This document shows positions 7,835 to 15,400 of a DNA stretch of 64,000 nucleotides, in pieces (within the stretch, counting starts at the first letter, position 1; each line of letters opens with the position of its first letter). The position numbers and the translations under genes are program-made. The notes beneath the pieces were generated by a model. It was not told the origin of the DNA, did no database searches, and saw only the letters and a program-made list of their open reading frames with translations. The DNA lies in assembly GCF_002911665.1 (NCBI RefSeq), contig NZ_MTBP01000002.1, forward strand, positions 1,488,001 to 1,552,000, read 5' to 3'. This DNA is from Actinomadura rubteroloni. GTDB lineage: Bacteria; Actinomycetota; Actinomycetes; Streptosporangiales; Streptosporangiaceae.

Positions 7835-8920
7835 TCAGAGGCGGGCGATGCCCGCTTCCACGCGCTCGTCGGTCGCCGTGAAGGCGATGCGGACGTGCCG
7901 CGCGCCCGCCGGGCCGTAGAAGTCGCCGGGGCCGACGATGATGCCGAGGTCGGCGAGGTGCGCGACCGTGTCCCAGCAGGACTCGTCGCGCGTCGCCCAC
8001 AGGTACAGGGACGCCTCGGAGTGGTCCACGCGGAAGCCGTGCCGCTCGAACGCCCCGCGCAGCAGCGCGCGGCGGCGGGCGTAGCGTTCGCGCTGCTCGG
8101 CGACGTGCGTCTCGTCCGAGAACGCGGCGACCATCGCGGCCTGCACCGGCGCGGGGACGATCATCCCGGCGTGCTTGCGGACCTCCAGCAGCCGCTTGAC
8201 CAGCGCCGGGTCACCGGTGACGAACCCGGCGCGGTACCCGGCGAGGTTGGAGCGCTTGGAGAGGGAGTTCACGGCGAGGAGCCCTTCGTGCGTCCCGCCG
8301 CAGACGTCCGGGTGCAGGATCGAGACGGGCGGGCACTCCGGATCCCAGCCGAAGTCGAGGTAGCACTCGTCGCTGACGACGATCGTCCCGCGTTCGCGCG
8401 CCCACGCGACGACCTTCCGCAGGTGCGAGGCGGGCAGCACCTTGCCGGTCGGGTTGGACGGCGAGTTCACCCAGACGAGCGCGGGACGGGCCGGCCCGAG
8501 GGACAGCAGCCCGTCCGTCGCGACCGACGCGGCCCCGGCGAGCCGCGCCCCCACGTCGTACGTCGGGTAGGCCAGCTCGGGGAACACGACCGTGTCGCCC
8601 GCGCCGAAGCCGAGAAGCGTCGGCAGCCAGGCGACGAGTTCCTTGGTGCCGATGACCGGCAGGACGGCGGACGGGTCGGCGCCGCTGACCCCGTGCGTCT
8701 CGCGCAGCCACGCCGCGACCGCCTCGCGCAGCCGGGGCGTGCCGTAGGTCTGCGGGTAGCCGGGCGCGTCGGCCGCCGCGGCGAGCGCGGCGCGCACCGG
8801 TTCGGGCGTGGGGTCCACGGGCGTGCCGACCGACAGGTCCACGACGCCGCCGGGATGCGCGGCGGCCCGCTCGCGGTAGGGCACCAGGCGGTCCCAGGGA
8901 AAGTCCGGCAGCGCGAGCAC
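7835..8920 (-). CDS. dapC: succinyldiaminopimelate transaminase
   Basis: A 361-residue fold-type I PLP aminotransferase. The PLP lysine lies in NSLSKRSNLAGYRAGF (about residues 225-240). VNSPSNPTGKV (about 150-160) and SDECYLDF carry the conserved Asn, Asp and Tyr that hold the cofactor. In actinobacteria a DapC of this length transfers nitrogen from glutamate to N-succinyl-2-amino-6-ketopimelate in the lysine/diaminopimelate pathway, feeding cell-wall synthesis. The gene follows fdxA, as in mycobacteria, which supports the specific name over a generic aminotransferase. The GTG start at 8920 has GAGGTGAGG upstream. A strong terminator hairpin ends only 19 bp before this start, so expression relative to fdxA must depend on read-through or a promoter overlapping the hairpin. 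Confidence 0.92.
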   Translation of the reverse strand: MLALPDFPWDRLVPYRERAAAHPGGVVDLSVGTPVDPTPEPVRAALAAAADAPGYPQTYGTPRLREAVAAWLRETHGVSGADPSAVLPVIGTKELVAWLPTLLGFGAGDTVVFPELAYPTYDVGARLAGAASVATDGLLSLGPARPALVWVNSPSNPTGKVLPASHLRKVVAWARERGTIVVSDECYLDFGWDPECPPVSILHPDVCGGTHEGLLAVNSLSKRSNLAGYRAGFVTGDPALVKRLLEVRKHAGMIVPAPVQAAMVAAFSDETHVAEQRERYARRRALLRGAFERHGFRVDHSEASLYLWATRDESCWDTVAHLADLGIIVGPGDFYGPAGARHVRIAFTATDERVEAGIARL

Positions 8921-8939
8921 TTACCTCACCTCGATAAAA

Positions 8940-8970
8940 GAGTGGCCCCCCGGAGAGCGGGGGGCCACTC
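8940..8970 (-). terminator. Rho-independent terminator between fdxA and dapC
   Basis: A perfect 12-bp stem (GAGTGGCCCCCC paired with GGGGGGCCACTC) with a 7-nt loop. Read on the minus strand it is followed at once by TTTTA. It lies 36 bp after the fdxA stop and 19 bp before the dapC start. This is the strongest terminator in the window. Confidence 0.9.
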
Positions 8971-9006
8971 GAACAGCGTCGACAGCCCGGAGCGTCCGGG
9001 ACTACG

Positions 9007-9333
9007 TCAGTCTTCCTGGGCCTGCGGGGGCAGCGCGGCGACAAGGGGGTGGTCCTTGTCGATCTTGCCCACCTTGGAGGCGCCGCCGGGCGACCCGAGG
9101 TCGTCGAAGAACTCCACGTTGACCTTGTAGAAGTCCTTCCACTGCTCGGGAACGTCGTCCTCGTAGTAGATGGCCTCCACCGGGCACACCGGCTCGCACG
9201 CACCGCAGTCGACGCACTCGTCGGGGTGGATGTAGAGCTGCCGGTTGCCCTCGTAGATGCAGTCGACCGGGCACTCCTCGATACATGCCTTGTCGAGCAG
9301 GTCAACGCAGGGCTGCGCAATGACGTAGGTCAC
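9007..9333 (-). CDS. fdxA: 7Fe ferredoxin ([3Fe-4S][4Fe-4S])
   Basis: A 108-residue FdxA-type ferredoxin, a small soluble electron carrier. By analogy with Azotobacter FdI, C9, C17 and C50 would bind the 3Fe cluster; C21, C40, C43 and C46 would bind the 4Fe cluster; C25 is extra. The CVDCGACEPVCP motif is clear. The C-terminal 50 residues (EQWKDFYKVNVEFF onward) are the usual extension of actinobacterial FdxA. The length matches the family. Likely partners are cytochromes P450 or reductases, which cannot be named from this window. A terminator follows the gene; dapC lies beyond it. Confidence 0.97.
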   Translation of the reverse strand: MTYVIAQPCVDLLDKACIEECPVDCIYEGNRQLYIHPDECVDCGACEPVCPVEAIYYEDDVPEQWKDFYKVNVEFFDDLGSPGGASKVGKIDKDHPLVAALPPQAQED

Positions 9334-9519
9334 CTCAGTGACTCCTCTCCCGGTTCACCGCATGGCACGCGTGGCCTCCGCTCCCGCAGGGGCCGGAGCG
9401 CCCGTGGCCGGCGTCCGCGGCTCGCTGGAGCGCTCCCCGCGACGCCACCGCACCCTGCGGCGGTTGTTCAGGTGCATAGTATGGCCGTCGCCGCGCAGTC
9501 GATCGGACCTGGGGGTCAC

Positions 9520-9771
9520 ATGTCCGGCCATCTCGCCGCACGGCTGGTGGTCTCTATCAGTGAGGCCGACGTGGGCCAGCGGGTCTCGCTGCGCCGCCGT
9601 CTGCCTACGGGAGAGTACAGCGACGTGGTCGGCGTCCTCGAATCCTGGTCGGGCGGAACGCTGCACGTCCGCCGCCGCACCGGCGAACTGGCCGAGGTGG
9701 ACGCGGCGGCGATGGTGGCGGCCAAGGTCGTGCCGCCCGCTCCGCCGCGCCGCCGTCCCCGGACGTCCTGA
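9520..9771 (+). CDS. small SH3-like protein (Rv0428c N-domain type)
   Basis: An 83-residue protein with a compact beta-rich domain: VGQRVSLRRRLPTGEYSDVVG followed by VLESWSGGTLHVRRRTGEL. This resembles the SH3-like domain that precedes a GNAT acetyltransferase in proteins like mycobacterial Rv0428c. No acetyltransferase domain follows, because a stop at 9769 is met and the next gene is convergent. It is therefore a stand-alone version or a shortened remnant. ATG 9520 is chosen for the GGGGGTC upstream; ATG 9481 would add 13 residues. It diverges from fdxA. Family assignment is by eye and moderate. Confidence 0.6.
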   Translation: MSGHLAARLVVSISEADVGQRVSLRRRLPTGEYSDVVGVLESWSGGTLHVRRRTGELAEVDAAAMVAAKVVPPAPPRRRPRTS

Positions 9772-9773
9772 CG

Positions 9774-10595
9774 TCAGCGGGGCGGTTCGGCCGCGCGCTG
9801 CGGCACCGACGGCGCCGGGACGGGCGGAACGCGCTCCCCGTAGGCCACGCCCGCCTGCATCGGCTTGTCGGTGGAGAACAGCTCCGACACCGTGACGGGC
9901 GTCAGCCCCTTCTTCCGCAGCCCGGCGAGGACGGTCGGGACGGCCGCGACCGTCGTCTTGTGGATGTCGTGCATCAGCACGATGCTCCCCCGGTGCGCCT
10001 GCCCGAGCGCCGCCCGCTCGACGCGCCGCGTGTCGCGGATCTTCCAGTCCAGCGTGTCGACGCTCCACAGCACCTCGGGCATCGCGATGTCCCCGCTGAC
10101 CCGTTTGTCGACGGCCCCGTACGGCGGACGCATCAGTTTCGGCGTCACCCCGCCCGACGCCCGCTCGATCGCGCGCTGCGTCCGCTGCACCTGCGCGCGG
10201 ACGGACGCGCTCGGCAGCGTCGTGAGCTGCGGATGCGACCAACTGTGGTTGCCGATCTCGTGGCCGGCCAGCGCCGCGCGCCGCACCGCGTGCGGGAACG
10301 ACGCGACGTTCTCGCCGAGCATGAAGAACGTCGCGCGGGCGCCCGCCGCCTGCAACTCGTTCAGCAGCGTCTCGGTGTAGGGGCCGGGGCCGTCGTCGAA
10401 GGTCAGCGCGACGCAGGACGCCTTGGCGCAGTCGATCGCGCGGGGCGGCGGCGGTGCCTGCGGCGCGGACCGGGCGCGCGGCGCCCCCGCGAGGGCGTGC
10501 CCGTGGGTGGCGGCCTGCCGTCCCCCGGCCCCGCCGCATCCGGCCGCGACCGTCACCGTCAGCAGCGCCAGCGCCGCGCTCGCCCTCGTCCTCAC
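9774..10595 (-). CDS. polysaccharide deacetylase lipoprotein (NodB/CE4)
   Basis: A 273-residue exported deacetylase that would remove N-acetyl groups from peptidoglycan or another N-acetyl-glucosamine polymer. The N-terminus has a signal peptide ending in a lipobox-like VAAGC (Cys about 20). The NodB domain (about 60-240) has the expected motifs: ALTFDDGP with the catalytic base and metal Asp, HSWSHPQL with the two metal His, RPPYG, and a final LMHDIH supplying the catalytic His. The start GTG at 10595 has GGAGG upstream; in-frame codons further out give an Arg-rich leader and are less likely. Its stop is 3 bp from the stop of the convergent SH3-like gene. Confidence 0.9.
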   Translation of the reverse strand: MRTRASAALALLTVTVAAGCGGAGGRQAATHGHALAGAPRARSAPQAPPPPRAIDCAKASCVALTFDDGPGPYTETLLNELQAAGARATFFMLGENVASFPHAVRRAALAGHEIGNHSWSHPQLTTLPSASVRAQVQRTQRAIERASGGVTPKLMRPPYGAVDKRVSGDIAMPEVLWSVDTLDWKIRDTRRVERAALGQAHRGSIVLMHDIHKTTVAAVPTVLAGLRKKGLTPVTVSELFSTDKPMQAGVAYGERVPPVPAPSVPQRAAEPPR

Positions 10596-10687
10596 CGCGA
10601 ACCTCCGCACTCCGTCGGACCTCTCGGTGTTCGCATCCCCGCGCGGCGGGCGCGTTGAGATCGCGAAGGAGTACGGAAAGCGCAAAA

Positions 10688-10716
10688 CCCCCGGAAATCG
10701 GATGGATCTCCGAGGG
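10688..10716 (-). terminator. terminator after enoyl-CoA hydratase gene
   Basis: A 12-bp stem with two G-U pairs and a 5-nt loop (arms 10688-10699 and 10705-10716) begins 6 bp after the enoyl-CoA hydratase stop. On the minus strand it is followed by TTTTGCG, consistent with Rho-independent termination. Confidence 0.7.
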
Positions 10717-10722
10717 CGACGG

Positions 10723-11592
10723 TCAGCGGACGGGCCAGTCCGGGACGTCCGCGGGCAAATCGGCGCTGACCCGGAGCGGGAACGACGGCGGACGCTTCTC
10801 CAGGAAGGACGTCACGCCCTCGGCGGCGTCGGCGGCCGAGCCGAGCGCGGCCATGAGGCGCGAGTCGGCGGCGTGCGCGTCCCACGGCGACGGCGCCGAC
10901 AGGCCCGACCACATCAGCCGCCGGATCGCCGCGACCGACACCGCCGAGGTGTTGTCGGCGATCTCCCGGGCCAGCTCGTAGGCGGCGGGCAGCAGCTCGT
11001 CCGGCGGCAGGACGCGCGAGACGAGCCCGCCGCGCAGCGCCTCGTCCGCGCCGAACACCCGGCCCGTCGCGGCCCACTCCATGGCCTGCGAGATTCCGAC
11101 GAGCCGGGGCAGGAACCACGACGACGCGGCCTCGGTGACGATCCCGCGCCGCGCGAACACGAACCCGAACTTGGCCTTCTCGGCGGCGAACCGGACGTCC
11201 ATCGGCAGCGTCATCGTCACCCCGACGCCGACCGCCGCGCCGTTGAACGCGCCGATGACGGGCTTGAGGCAGCGGGCGATGCGCAGCGCGACCGTGCCGC
11301 CGCCGTCGCGGGGCGTGCCGTCGTCCAGGACGTCGTCGCCCGCGAACATGTCCCGCGAGCGCTCCTGGTTGAACGTGTCGCCGCCCGCCTCCAGGTCGGC
11401 GCCCGCGCAGAACGCCCGGCCCGCGCCGGTCACGACGACGGCCCGGACGGCGTCGTCGGCGTCGATCCGGTCGAACGCGTCCAGCAGTTCGGCCCGCATC
11501 GTGCTGGTGTAGGCGTTCATGCGGTCCGGACGGTTCAGCGTGACCGTCGCGATCCCGTCCCGCACCTCGTGGACGATCTCGGTGTACGACAC
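10723..11592 (-). CDS. enoyl-CoA hydratase/isomerase family protein
   Basis: A 289-residue crotonase-fold protein. The oxyanion-hole segments AFCAGADLEAGG (about 63-74) and FNGAAVGVGV (about 117-126) are present. A Glu follows in GIVTEAASSWFLPRLVG, the position of a catalytic acid in hydratases. It would hydrate or isomerise an enoyl-CoA in beta-oxidation or a related degradative route; the substrate is not evident. The GTG start at 11592 has GAGAGGGG upstream. It is probably co-transcribed with the small gene at 11628-11969 (35-bp gap), and a terminator follows. Confidence 0.9.
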   Translation of the reverse strand: MSYTEIVHEVRDGIATVTLNRPDRMNAYTSTMRAELLDAFDRIDADDAVRAVVVTGAGRAFCAGADLEAGGDTFNQERSRDMFAGDDVLDDGTPRDGGGTVALRIARCLKPVIGAFNGAAVGVGVTMTLPMDVRFAAEKAKFGFVFARRGIVTEAASSWFLPRLVGISQAMEWAATGRVFGADEALRGGLVSRVLPPDELLPAAYELAREIADNTSAVSVAAIRRLMWSGLSAPSPWDAHAADSRLMAALGSAADAAEGVTSFLEKRPPSFPLRVSADLPADVPDWPVR

Positions 11593-11627
11593 CCGGCGAC
11601 CCCTCTCTCGAAGACTGGAACGAGATT

Positions 11628-11969
11628 CTAGGAGGCGGCCTCCGGGAACAGCCGGGCGACGACGTCCCGGCGCCACTGCCCGACGTCCGTCGGCGGCGGG
11701 GGCGGCGGCACGACCGCGAGCGTCCCGTCCTTCTCCGGGACGAGCCGCAGCTCGACCCCGTCCGCCATCTCCACCAGCACCGGCAGCACCGGGCCGGCGG
11801 CGGCGACCCGCGCCGCGACCGCCCCGAGCACCCGCGCCCAGCCCTGCCCGAGATAGGGCGGCAGGCCCGTGACCCGCACCTCCGGCAGTCCGCGCGCGGC
11901 GAGCCCGGCCGTGCGCAGTTCCAGTCCGCCGGGCCGTTCGGCCCCGACGACGCGTACCTCGCCCCGCAC
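11628..11969 (-). CDS. hypothetical protein, 113 aa
   Basis: I do not recognise this family. It is soluble and rich in Val, Arg, Leu and Pro, with two short beta-strand-like blocks (VRGEVRVVGAERPGG at the start, VLVEMADGVELRLVPE near residue 72), a PPPPPP run about residue 90 and a C-terminal GQWRRDVVARLFPE helix. The GTG at 11969 has GGGAGG seven bases upstream, giving good start support. It lies 35 bp before the enoyl-CoA hydratase on the same strand, so the two are likely an operon. It diverges from the methyltransferase at 12055. Confidence 0.7.
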   Translation of the reverse strand: MRGEVRVVGAERPGGLELRTAGLAARGLPEVRVTGLPPYLGQGWARVLGAVAARVAAAGPVLPVLVEMADGVELRLVPEKDGTLAVVPPPPPPTDVGQWRRDVVARLFPEAAS

Positions 11970-12042
11970 CTTTGTCCTCCCGTCGACCCGCGTAAAACAC
12001 GCGGTCCTGGGCGTCGCCGCAACGGCACGGCGTCCCGCCAGA

Positions 12043-12048
12043 TAAATT
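12043..12048 (+). promoter_or_regulatory. -10 element of a likely leaderless promoter
   Basis: TAAATT is followed by 6 nt and then the GTG start at 12055, with no ribosome-binding sequence. This TANNNT-N6-start layout is typical of leaderless actinobacterial mRNAs. Confidence 0.5.
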
Positions 12049-12054
12049 ACGACA

Positions 12055-12843
12055 GTGCATTGGGCCGTGACGACGTACGATTCCGCCTTCGGGTACGTCT
12101 CCGCGCACGGCGCGCCCCTGGTCGACCTGCTCGACCCCCAGCCCGGCGAGAAGATCATCGACCTCGGCTGCGGCACCGGCGCGTTCAGCGCGGAGATCGC
12201 CGAGCGCGGCGCGGAGGTCCTCGGCCTGGACGGGTCCGCCGAGATGATCGCCCAGGCCGCCGCGCGCCATCCCGGGCTGTCGTTCTCCGTCGCCGACGCC
12301 CACGACTTCACCACCAGCGAGTCGTTCGACGCCGTCGCGTCCAACGCCGCGCTCCACTGGATGACCCGCGACCCGGACGCCGTGATCGCCCGCGTCCACG
12401 AGGCGCTGCGGCCCGGCGGACGGTTCGTCGCCGAACTCGGCGGCGCGGGCAACTGCGCGGAGCTGATCGTCGCGATGCAGACGGCGTGGCGCGTCTTCGG
12501 CCTGCCCGAACCGGACCTGCCGTGGTACTTCCCGAGCCCCGCCGAGTACGCGACGCGGCTGGAGGACGGCGGGTTCACGCTGCGCCTGCTCGAACACGCC
12601 GACCGTCCGAGCCGGATGGTCGAGGGCCCGGACGGCGCCGCCGACTGGGTCCGCGCCTACGCCTCGGGCGCGCTCGCCGAGGTGCCGCCCGAGCTGGTCG
12701 AACCGCTGCTGGCCCGCGTCAACGAGCTGGCCGCGCCCGCGCTGCGCCGCGAGTCGGGCTGGGTCGCCGACTACGTGCGGCTGCGGTTCGCGGCGATCCG
12801 CAAGCCGGACGGCTCGACCCCCATGCCCGAAGGGCCGCTTTAA
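12055..12843 (+). CDS. class I SAM-dependent methyltransferase
   Basis: A 262-residue Rossmann-fold methyltransferase. Motif I is IIDLGCGTGAFS (about 38-49), the acidic end of strand two is LGLDGSAEM, motif II-like FSVADAHDF and motif IV-like AVASNAALHWM follow, then LRPGGRFVAELGG. The AALHWM motif resembles trans-aconitate methyltransferase and related small-molecule enzymes, but the substrate cannot be fixed. The start is GTG 12055, lacking a Shine-Dalgarno but preceded by a leaderless-type -10; GTG 12067 is an alternative. The next gene starts directly after the stop. Confidence 0.88.
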   Translation: MHWAVTTYDSAFGYVSAHGAPLVDLLDPQPGEKIIDLGCGTGAFSAEIAERGAEVLGLDGSAEMIAQAAARHPGLSFSVADAHDFTTSESFDAVASNAALHWMTRDPDAVIARVHEALRPGGRFVAELGGAGNCAELIVAMQTAWRVFGLPEPDLPWYFPSPAEYATRLEDGGFTLRLLEHADRPSRMVEGPDGAADWVRAYASGALAEVPPELVEPLLARVNELAAPALRRESGWVADYVRLRFAAIRKPDGSTPMPEGPL

Positions 12844-13443
12844 ATGCTGCGACTGCGCGACGCCGACGGCGAACTCACCGGGCTGCCCGGCGGGCCGGTC
12901 CTGCGGATCCGCGCGGACGCCGGGCCGCGCGGCGCCGTCGTCGCGGACGTCCTCCGCCGGGCGGCCGAGCGCGGCGGACGGCGCGTCCTGCTCGCCCTCC
13001 CCGGGGACTTCACCGCGCTCGGCGTCGCGCCGTCCCAGGACTTTCACGGCGAACCGGACGTCGTCGTCGGGCCGGGGGCGTGGCCGGACGTGCCGCCCGC
13101 GTCCGGCTCGGCCGACGGGCCGGGCGCGCGGCTCGCCGTCCTGGCGACGCCCTACCGGGAGCCGCTCGACCTCACGCCGTCGCGTCTTGCGGCCGCCGCC
13201 GCCCGGCTGGACGCGTGGCGGACGTCGGTCGCGGCCTGGGCGCGCGAACCGGGCCGTCCGCTGGACCGCGCGTCGGTGCGGGCCGCCGAGACCGCGCTGG
13301 CCGACGACCTCGACGTCCCGGCCGCGCTCGCCGTGCTGGACCGGGTGGCCGCGAGCGATCTCGCGCCCGGCGCGAAACTGGAGACGTTCATCGCTTTGGA
13401 CCTGCTGCTGGGCCTGAATCTCGTGGCCGCGATCGGCCGCTAG
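12844..13443 (+). CDS. short CysRS/MshC-like protein without catalytic core
   Basis: A 199-residue protein whose C-terminal half (about 110-199) resembles the helical tail of cysteinyl-tRNA synthetase and the mycothiol ligase MshC: LDAWRTSVAAW, then ALADDLDVPAALAVLDRVA and LDLLLGLNL. The N-terminal MLRLRDADGELTGLPG also echoes the start of those enzymes. The zinc ligands and the HIGH and KMSKS motifs are absent, so it cannot activate cysteine. The ATG follows the methyltransferase TAA directly. Its stop overlaps that of the convergent TNT-domain gene by 4 bp. Role unknown; a tRNA-, thiol- or partner-binding remnant is possible. Homology is judged by eye. Confidence 0.65.
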   Translation: MLRLRDADGELTGLPGGPVLRIRADAGPRGAVVADVLRRAAERGGRRVLLALPGDFTALGVAPSQDFHGEPDVVVGPGAWPDVPPASGSADGPGARLAVLATPYREPLDLTPSRLAAAAARLDAWRTSVAAWAREPGRPLDRASVRAAETALADDLDVPAALAVLDRVAASDLAPGAKLETFIALDLLLGLNLVAAIGR

Positions 13444-15344
13444 GACTCGCGGGCCAGCGCGCCCTCGGCGACCAGGGCGTCCAGGGACGCGGCGAACACG
13501 TAGGCGGTGCCGCCGCCGGGCTGGTCGAACCACGGGACGGCCGTGCCCGACAGCGTCCACAGCGGACGCAGCAGCCGGTACGCGTGGAACGGCCGGCTCT
13601 CCCAGTCGGCGGGCAGCGAGCGCTCGGGGAACGGGGTGCCCTCGGCGTAGGCGACGTTGCCGTCCGGATCGCCGTAGCGGTCCACGACCGTCCCGGCGGG
13701 CAGGCGCAGCGGCTTCGGGGCGCGGAACAGCGTCAGCGGCGGCTCGCCGGGCAGCGGCGTGATCGCCGGGACGGGCCCGGCGTCGTCGCGCGGCGGGATC
13801 AGCAGCAGCCGGCCGAGCAGGTGCGCCGCCGCGTCGTCGGCCGCGCCGAACCGGACCTCCTTCAGCCGGTCCCCGCCGACCTGCTTGAACACCGACCAGC
13901 CGTCACCCTCGGCGATCAGGCACCAGGCGTCGTCCTCGGCCGTCCCGATCCGGTACGCGGACGGGACGACGCCGAGATCGTCCAGCCGCCGTGCCACCCG
14001 TTCCAGCCACTTCGCCGGGTTCGGTCGCGGCGGTTCCGCCACGACGCGCTCCGACGGCTTCTCACCGGTCACGGCCGCGGTCGCCGCGTCCATCGCCTCG
14101 TCCCCGACCTGCGGCACCCGGAACCCCCGCGCGCGGACGTGCGCGACGAGATCCGGCTCCGGCGGGACGCCGTGCTCGGCCAGGTAGTAGCCGACCGCGC
14201 CCGACCAGACCCACGTCCCGTCGGTGTGGAACGTCAGCGGGACGCGCTCGGGCCGCGCCGGGTCCATCAGGTCGGGCGCGAGCGACCGCGCCGCGAGCAC
14301 GACCGGGCAGCGCCGCAGGTAGTCGGCCAGCGGGCCGCGCTCGGCGGGGTCGACGGGCGGACGCGACACGCTCGGGTTCTCGCCGTCCGGGCCGATGTCG
14401 TCGAACACCCGCGCGCGCCGCACCCCGGCGACGGGCTCGTCCGGCGGCGGCTCGGCGTCCGCCGCCGCCTCGCCCGCCAGCCGCAGCATCCACTCGGGGA
14501 TCTGGTCGGTCGGGAAGCGCTCCAGCTCGCGCCGGACCTCCCGCGCGGGCGGCAGCGTGTTCCACGCGGGCTCGCGGTCGGACGTGAACGACGCGCGGCA
14601 CCGGACGCTCGTCTCGTCGTACAGCACCTCGAAGTCGATGCGGGACCACGTCGAGCCCCGGAACGCGTGCGTGCCCGCGCGGAGCCGGTCCAGCAGGACG
14701 GCGGCGGCCGGCGGCGGCGTCCAGTCCGCGCGGGTGCCGTCGGCGCGCATGACCATGAGCGGCGGGAACTCCTCGTGCCCGCCCGTCGCCTGGTAGTACC
14801 CGAACACCTTCTGCCACAGCGGCGGCGCCTGGTCGGCGATCAGCGTCGTGAACCGGTTGGACAGCAGGTCCATCTGCTCGGCCTGGTTCAGCGGCGGGAC
14901 GGCCGTGTCCCGGTCGTGCCCCGGCTCGCGCCCCTCGATGCGGTCGCGCAGCCAGCCGGGCATCTTCGCCCCGTCGCGCGGCAGGACGACCTGGTCGCGC
15001 CGCCACGCGTCGGCGGGGAGCGGCGGGTCCCAGCCGGGGTCCTCGGCGTAGTTGTAGACGGGGCTCGCGGCGTCCTGCTCGATGAAGAACGTCATCGAGA
15101 ACCAGGTGCCCTGCTCGGACAGGTAGTGGACGCGGCGCAGCTCGGCCAGCGCGTCGCGCAGCGCGTCGGTCGGCTCGGCGGTGTCCGGGCGTCCGTCGGC
15201 CGTGAGCACGGCCAGCGTGATCTGCTGCTCGGCGATCGTCGCGCGGCAGCCGAGGTCCACGCGCCGCCAGCCGATCGGAGCCGTCTCCCGCGCCAGGTCC
15301 GCCACGCGGCGTTCGAGTTCCGTGATCTGCTCGCTCCGCCCCAC
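13440..15344 (-). CDS. two YezG-like modules fused to C-terminal TNT (NADase toxin) domain
   Basis: A 634-residue protein. The last 120 residues match the TNT fold of Mycobacterium tuberculosis CpnT, an NAD(P)+ glycohydrolase: PAGTVVDRYG, EGTPFPERSLP, then PWFDQPGGGTAYV. By eye, R556, Y566, H587 and Q608 correspond to CpnT R757, Y765, H792 and Q822. The N-terminal half holds two similar modules of about 110 residues (about 20-130 and 170-290). Each reads W(R/Q)xV, a strand ending ADG, GTW or STW, an acidic PxW segment and a closing (M/I)PxW(L/M). They resemble YezG/DUF600 immunity domains. A linker region (about 330-420) follows. No signal peptide is visible. The start is a leaderless-type GTG. 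Toxin plus immunity-like modules in one chain is unusual. Confidence 0.78.
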   Translation of the reverse strand: MGRSEQITELERRVADLARETAPIGWRRVDLGCRATIAEQQITLAVLTADGRPDTAEPTDALRDALAELRRVHYLSEQGTWFSMTFFIEQDAASPVYNYAEDPGWDPPLPADAWRRDQVVLPRDGAKMPGWLRDRIEGREPGHDRDTAVPPLNQAEQMDLLSNRFTTLIADQAPPLWQKVFGYYQATGGHEEFPPLMVMRADGTRADWTPPPAAAVLLDRLRAGTHAFRGSTWSRIDFEVLYDETSVRCRASFTSDREPAWNTLPPAREVRRELERFPTDQIPEWMLRLAGEAAADAEPPPDEPVAGVRRARVFDDIGPDGENPSVSRPPVDPAERGPLADYLRRCPVVLAARSLAPDLMDPARPERVPLTFHTDGTWVWSGAVGYYLAEHGVPPEPDLVAHVRARGFRVPQVGDEAMDAATAAVTGEKPSERVVAEPPRPNPAKWLERVARRLDDLGVVPSAYRIGTAEDDAWCLIAEGDGWSVFKQVGGDRLKEVRFGAADDAAAHLLGRLLLIPPRDDAGPVPAITPLPGEPPLTLFRAPKPLRLPAGTVVDRYGDPDGNVAYAEGTPFPERSLPADWESRPFHAYRLLRPLWTLSGTAVPWFDQPGGGTAYVFAASLDALVAEGALARES

Positions 15345-15350
15345 CGCGCC

Positions 15351-15356
15351 AGGTTA
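15351..15356 (-). promoter_or_regulatory. -10 element of TNT gene, likely leaderless
   Basis: On the minus strand TAACCT is followed by 6 nt and the GTG start at 15344, with no ribosome-binding sequence. It lies 31 bp from the divergent promoter of the hydrolase gene. Confidence 0.45.
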
Positions 15357-15386
15357 TCGGCATGGACCGGGCGGGCGCGGGCGGCG

Positions 15387-15392
15387 TACCGT
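15387..15392 (+). promoter_or_regulatory. -10 element of hydrolase gene, likely leaderless
   Basis: TACCGT is followed by 8 nt and the GTG at 15401. No Shine-Dalgarno precedes that codon. Confidence 0.45.
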
Positions 15393-15400
15393 CGCCTGCT

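Noticed and set aside
10723..13560. A 945-codon minus frame that would join the enoyl-CoA hydratase to sequence antisense to the methyltransferase.
   Set aside because: Only the last 289 codons show family features; a GTG with a good ribosome site at 11592 marks the real start.
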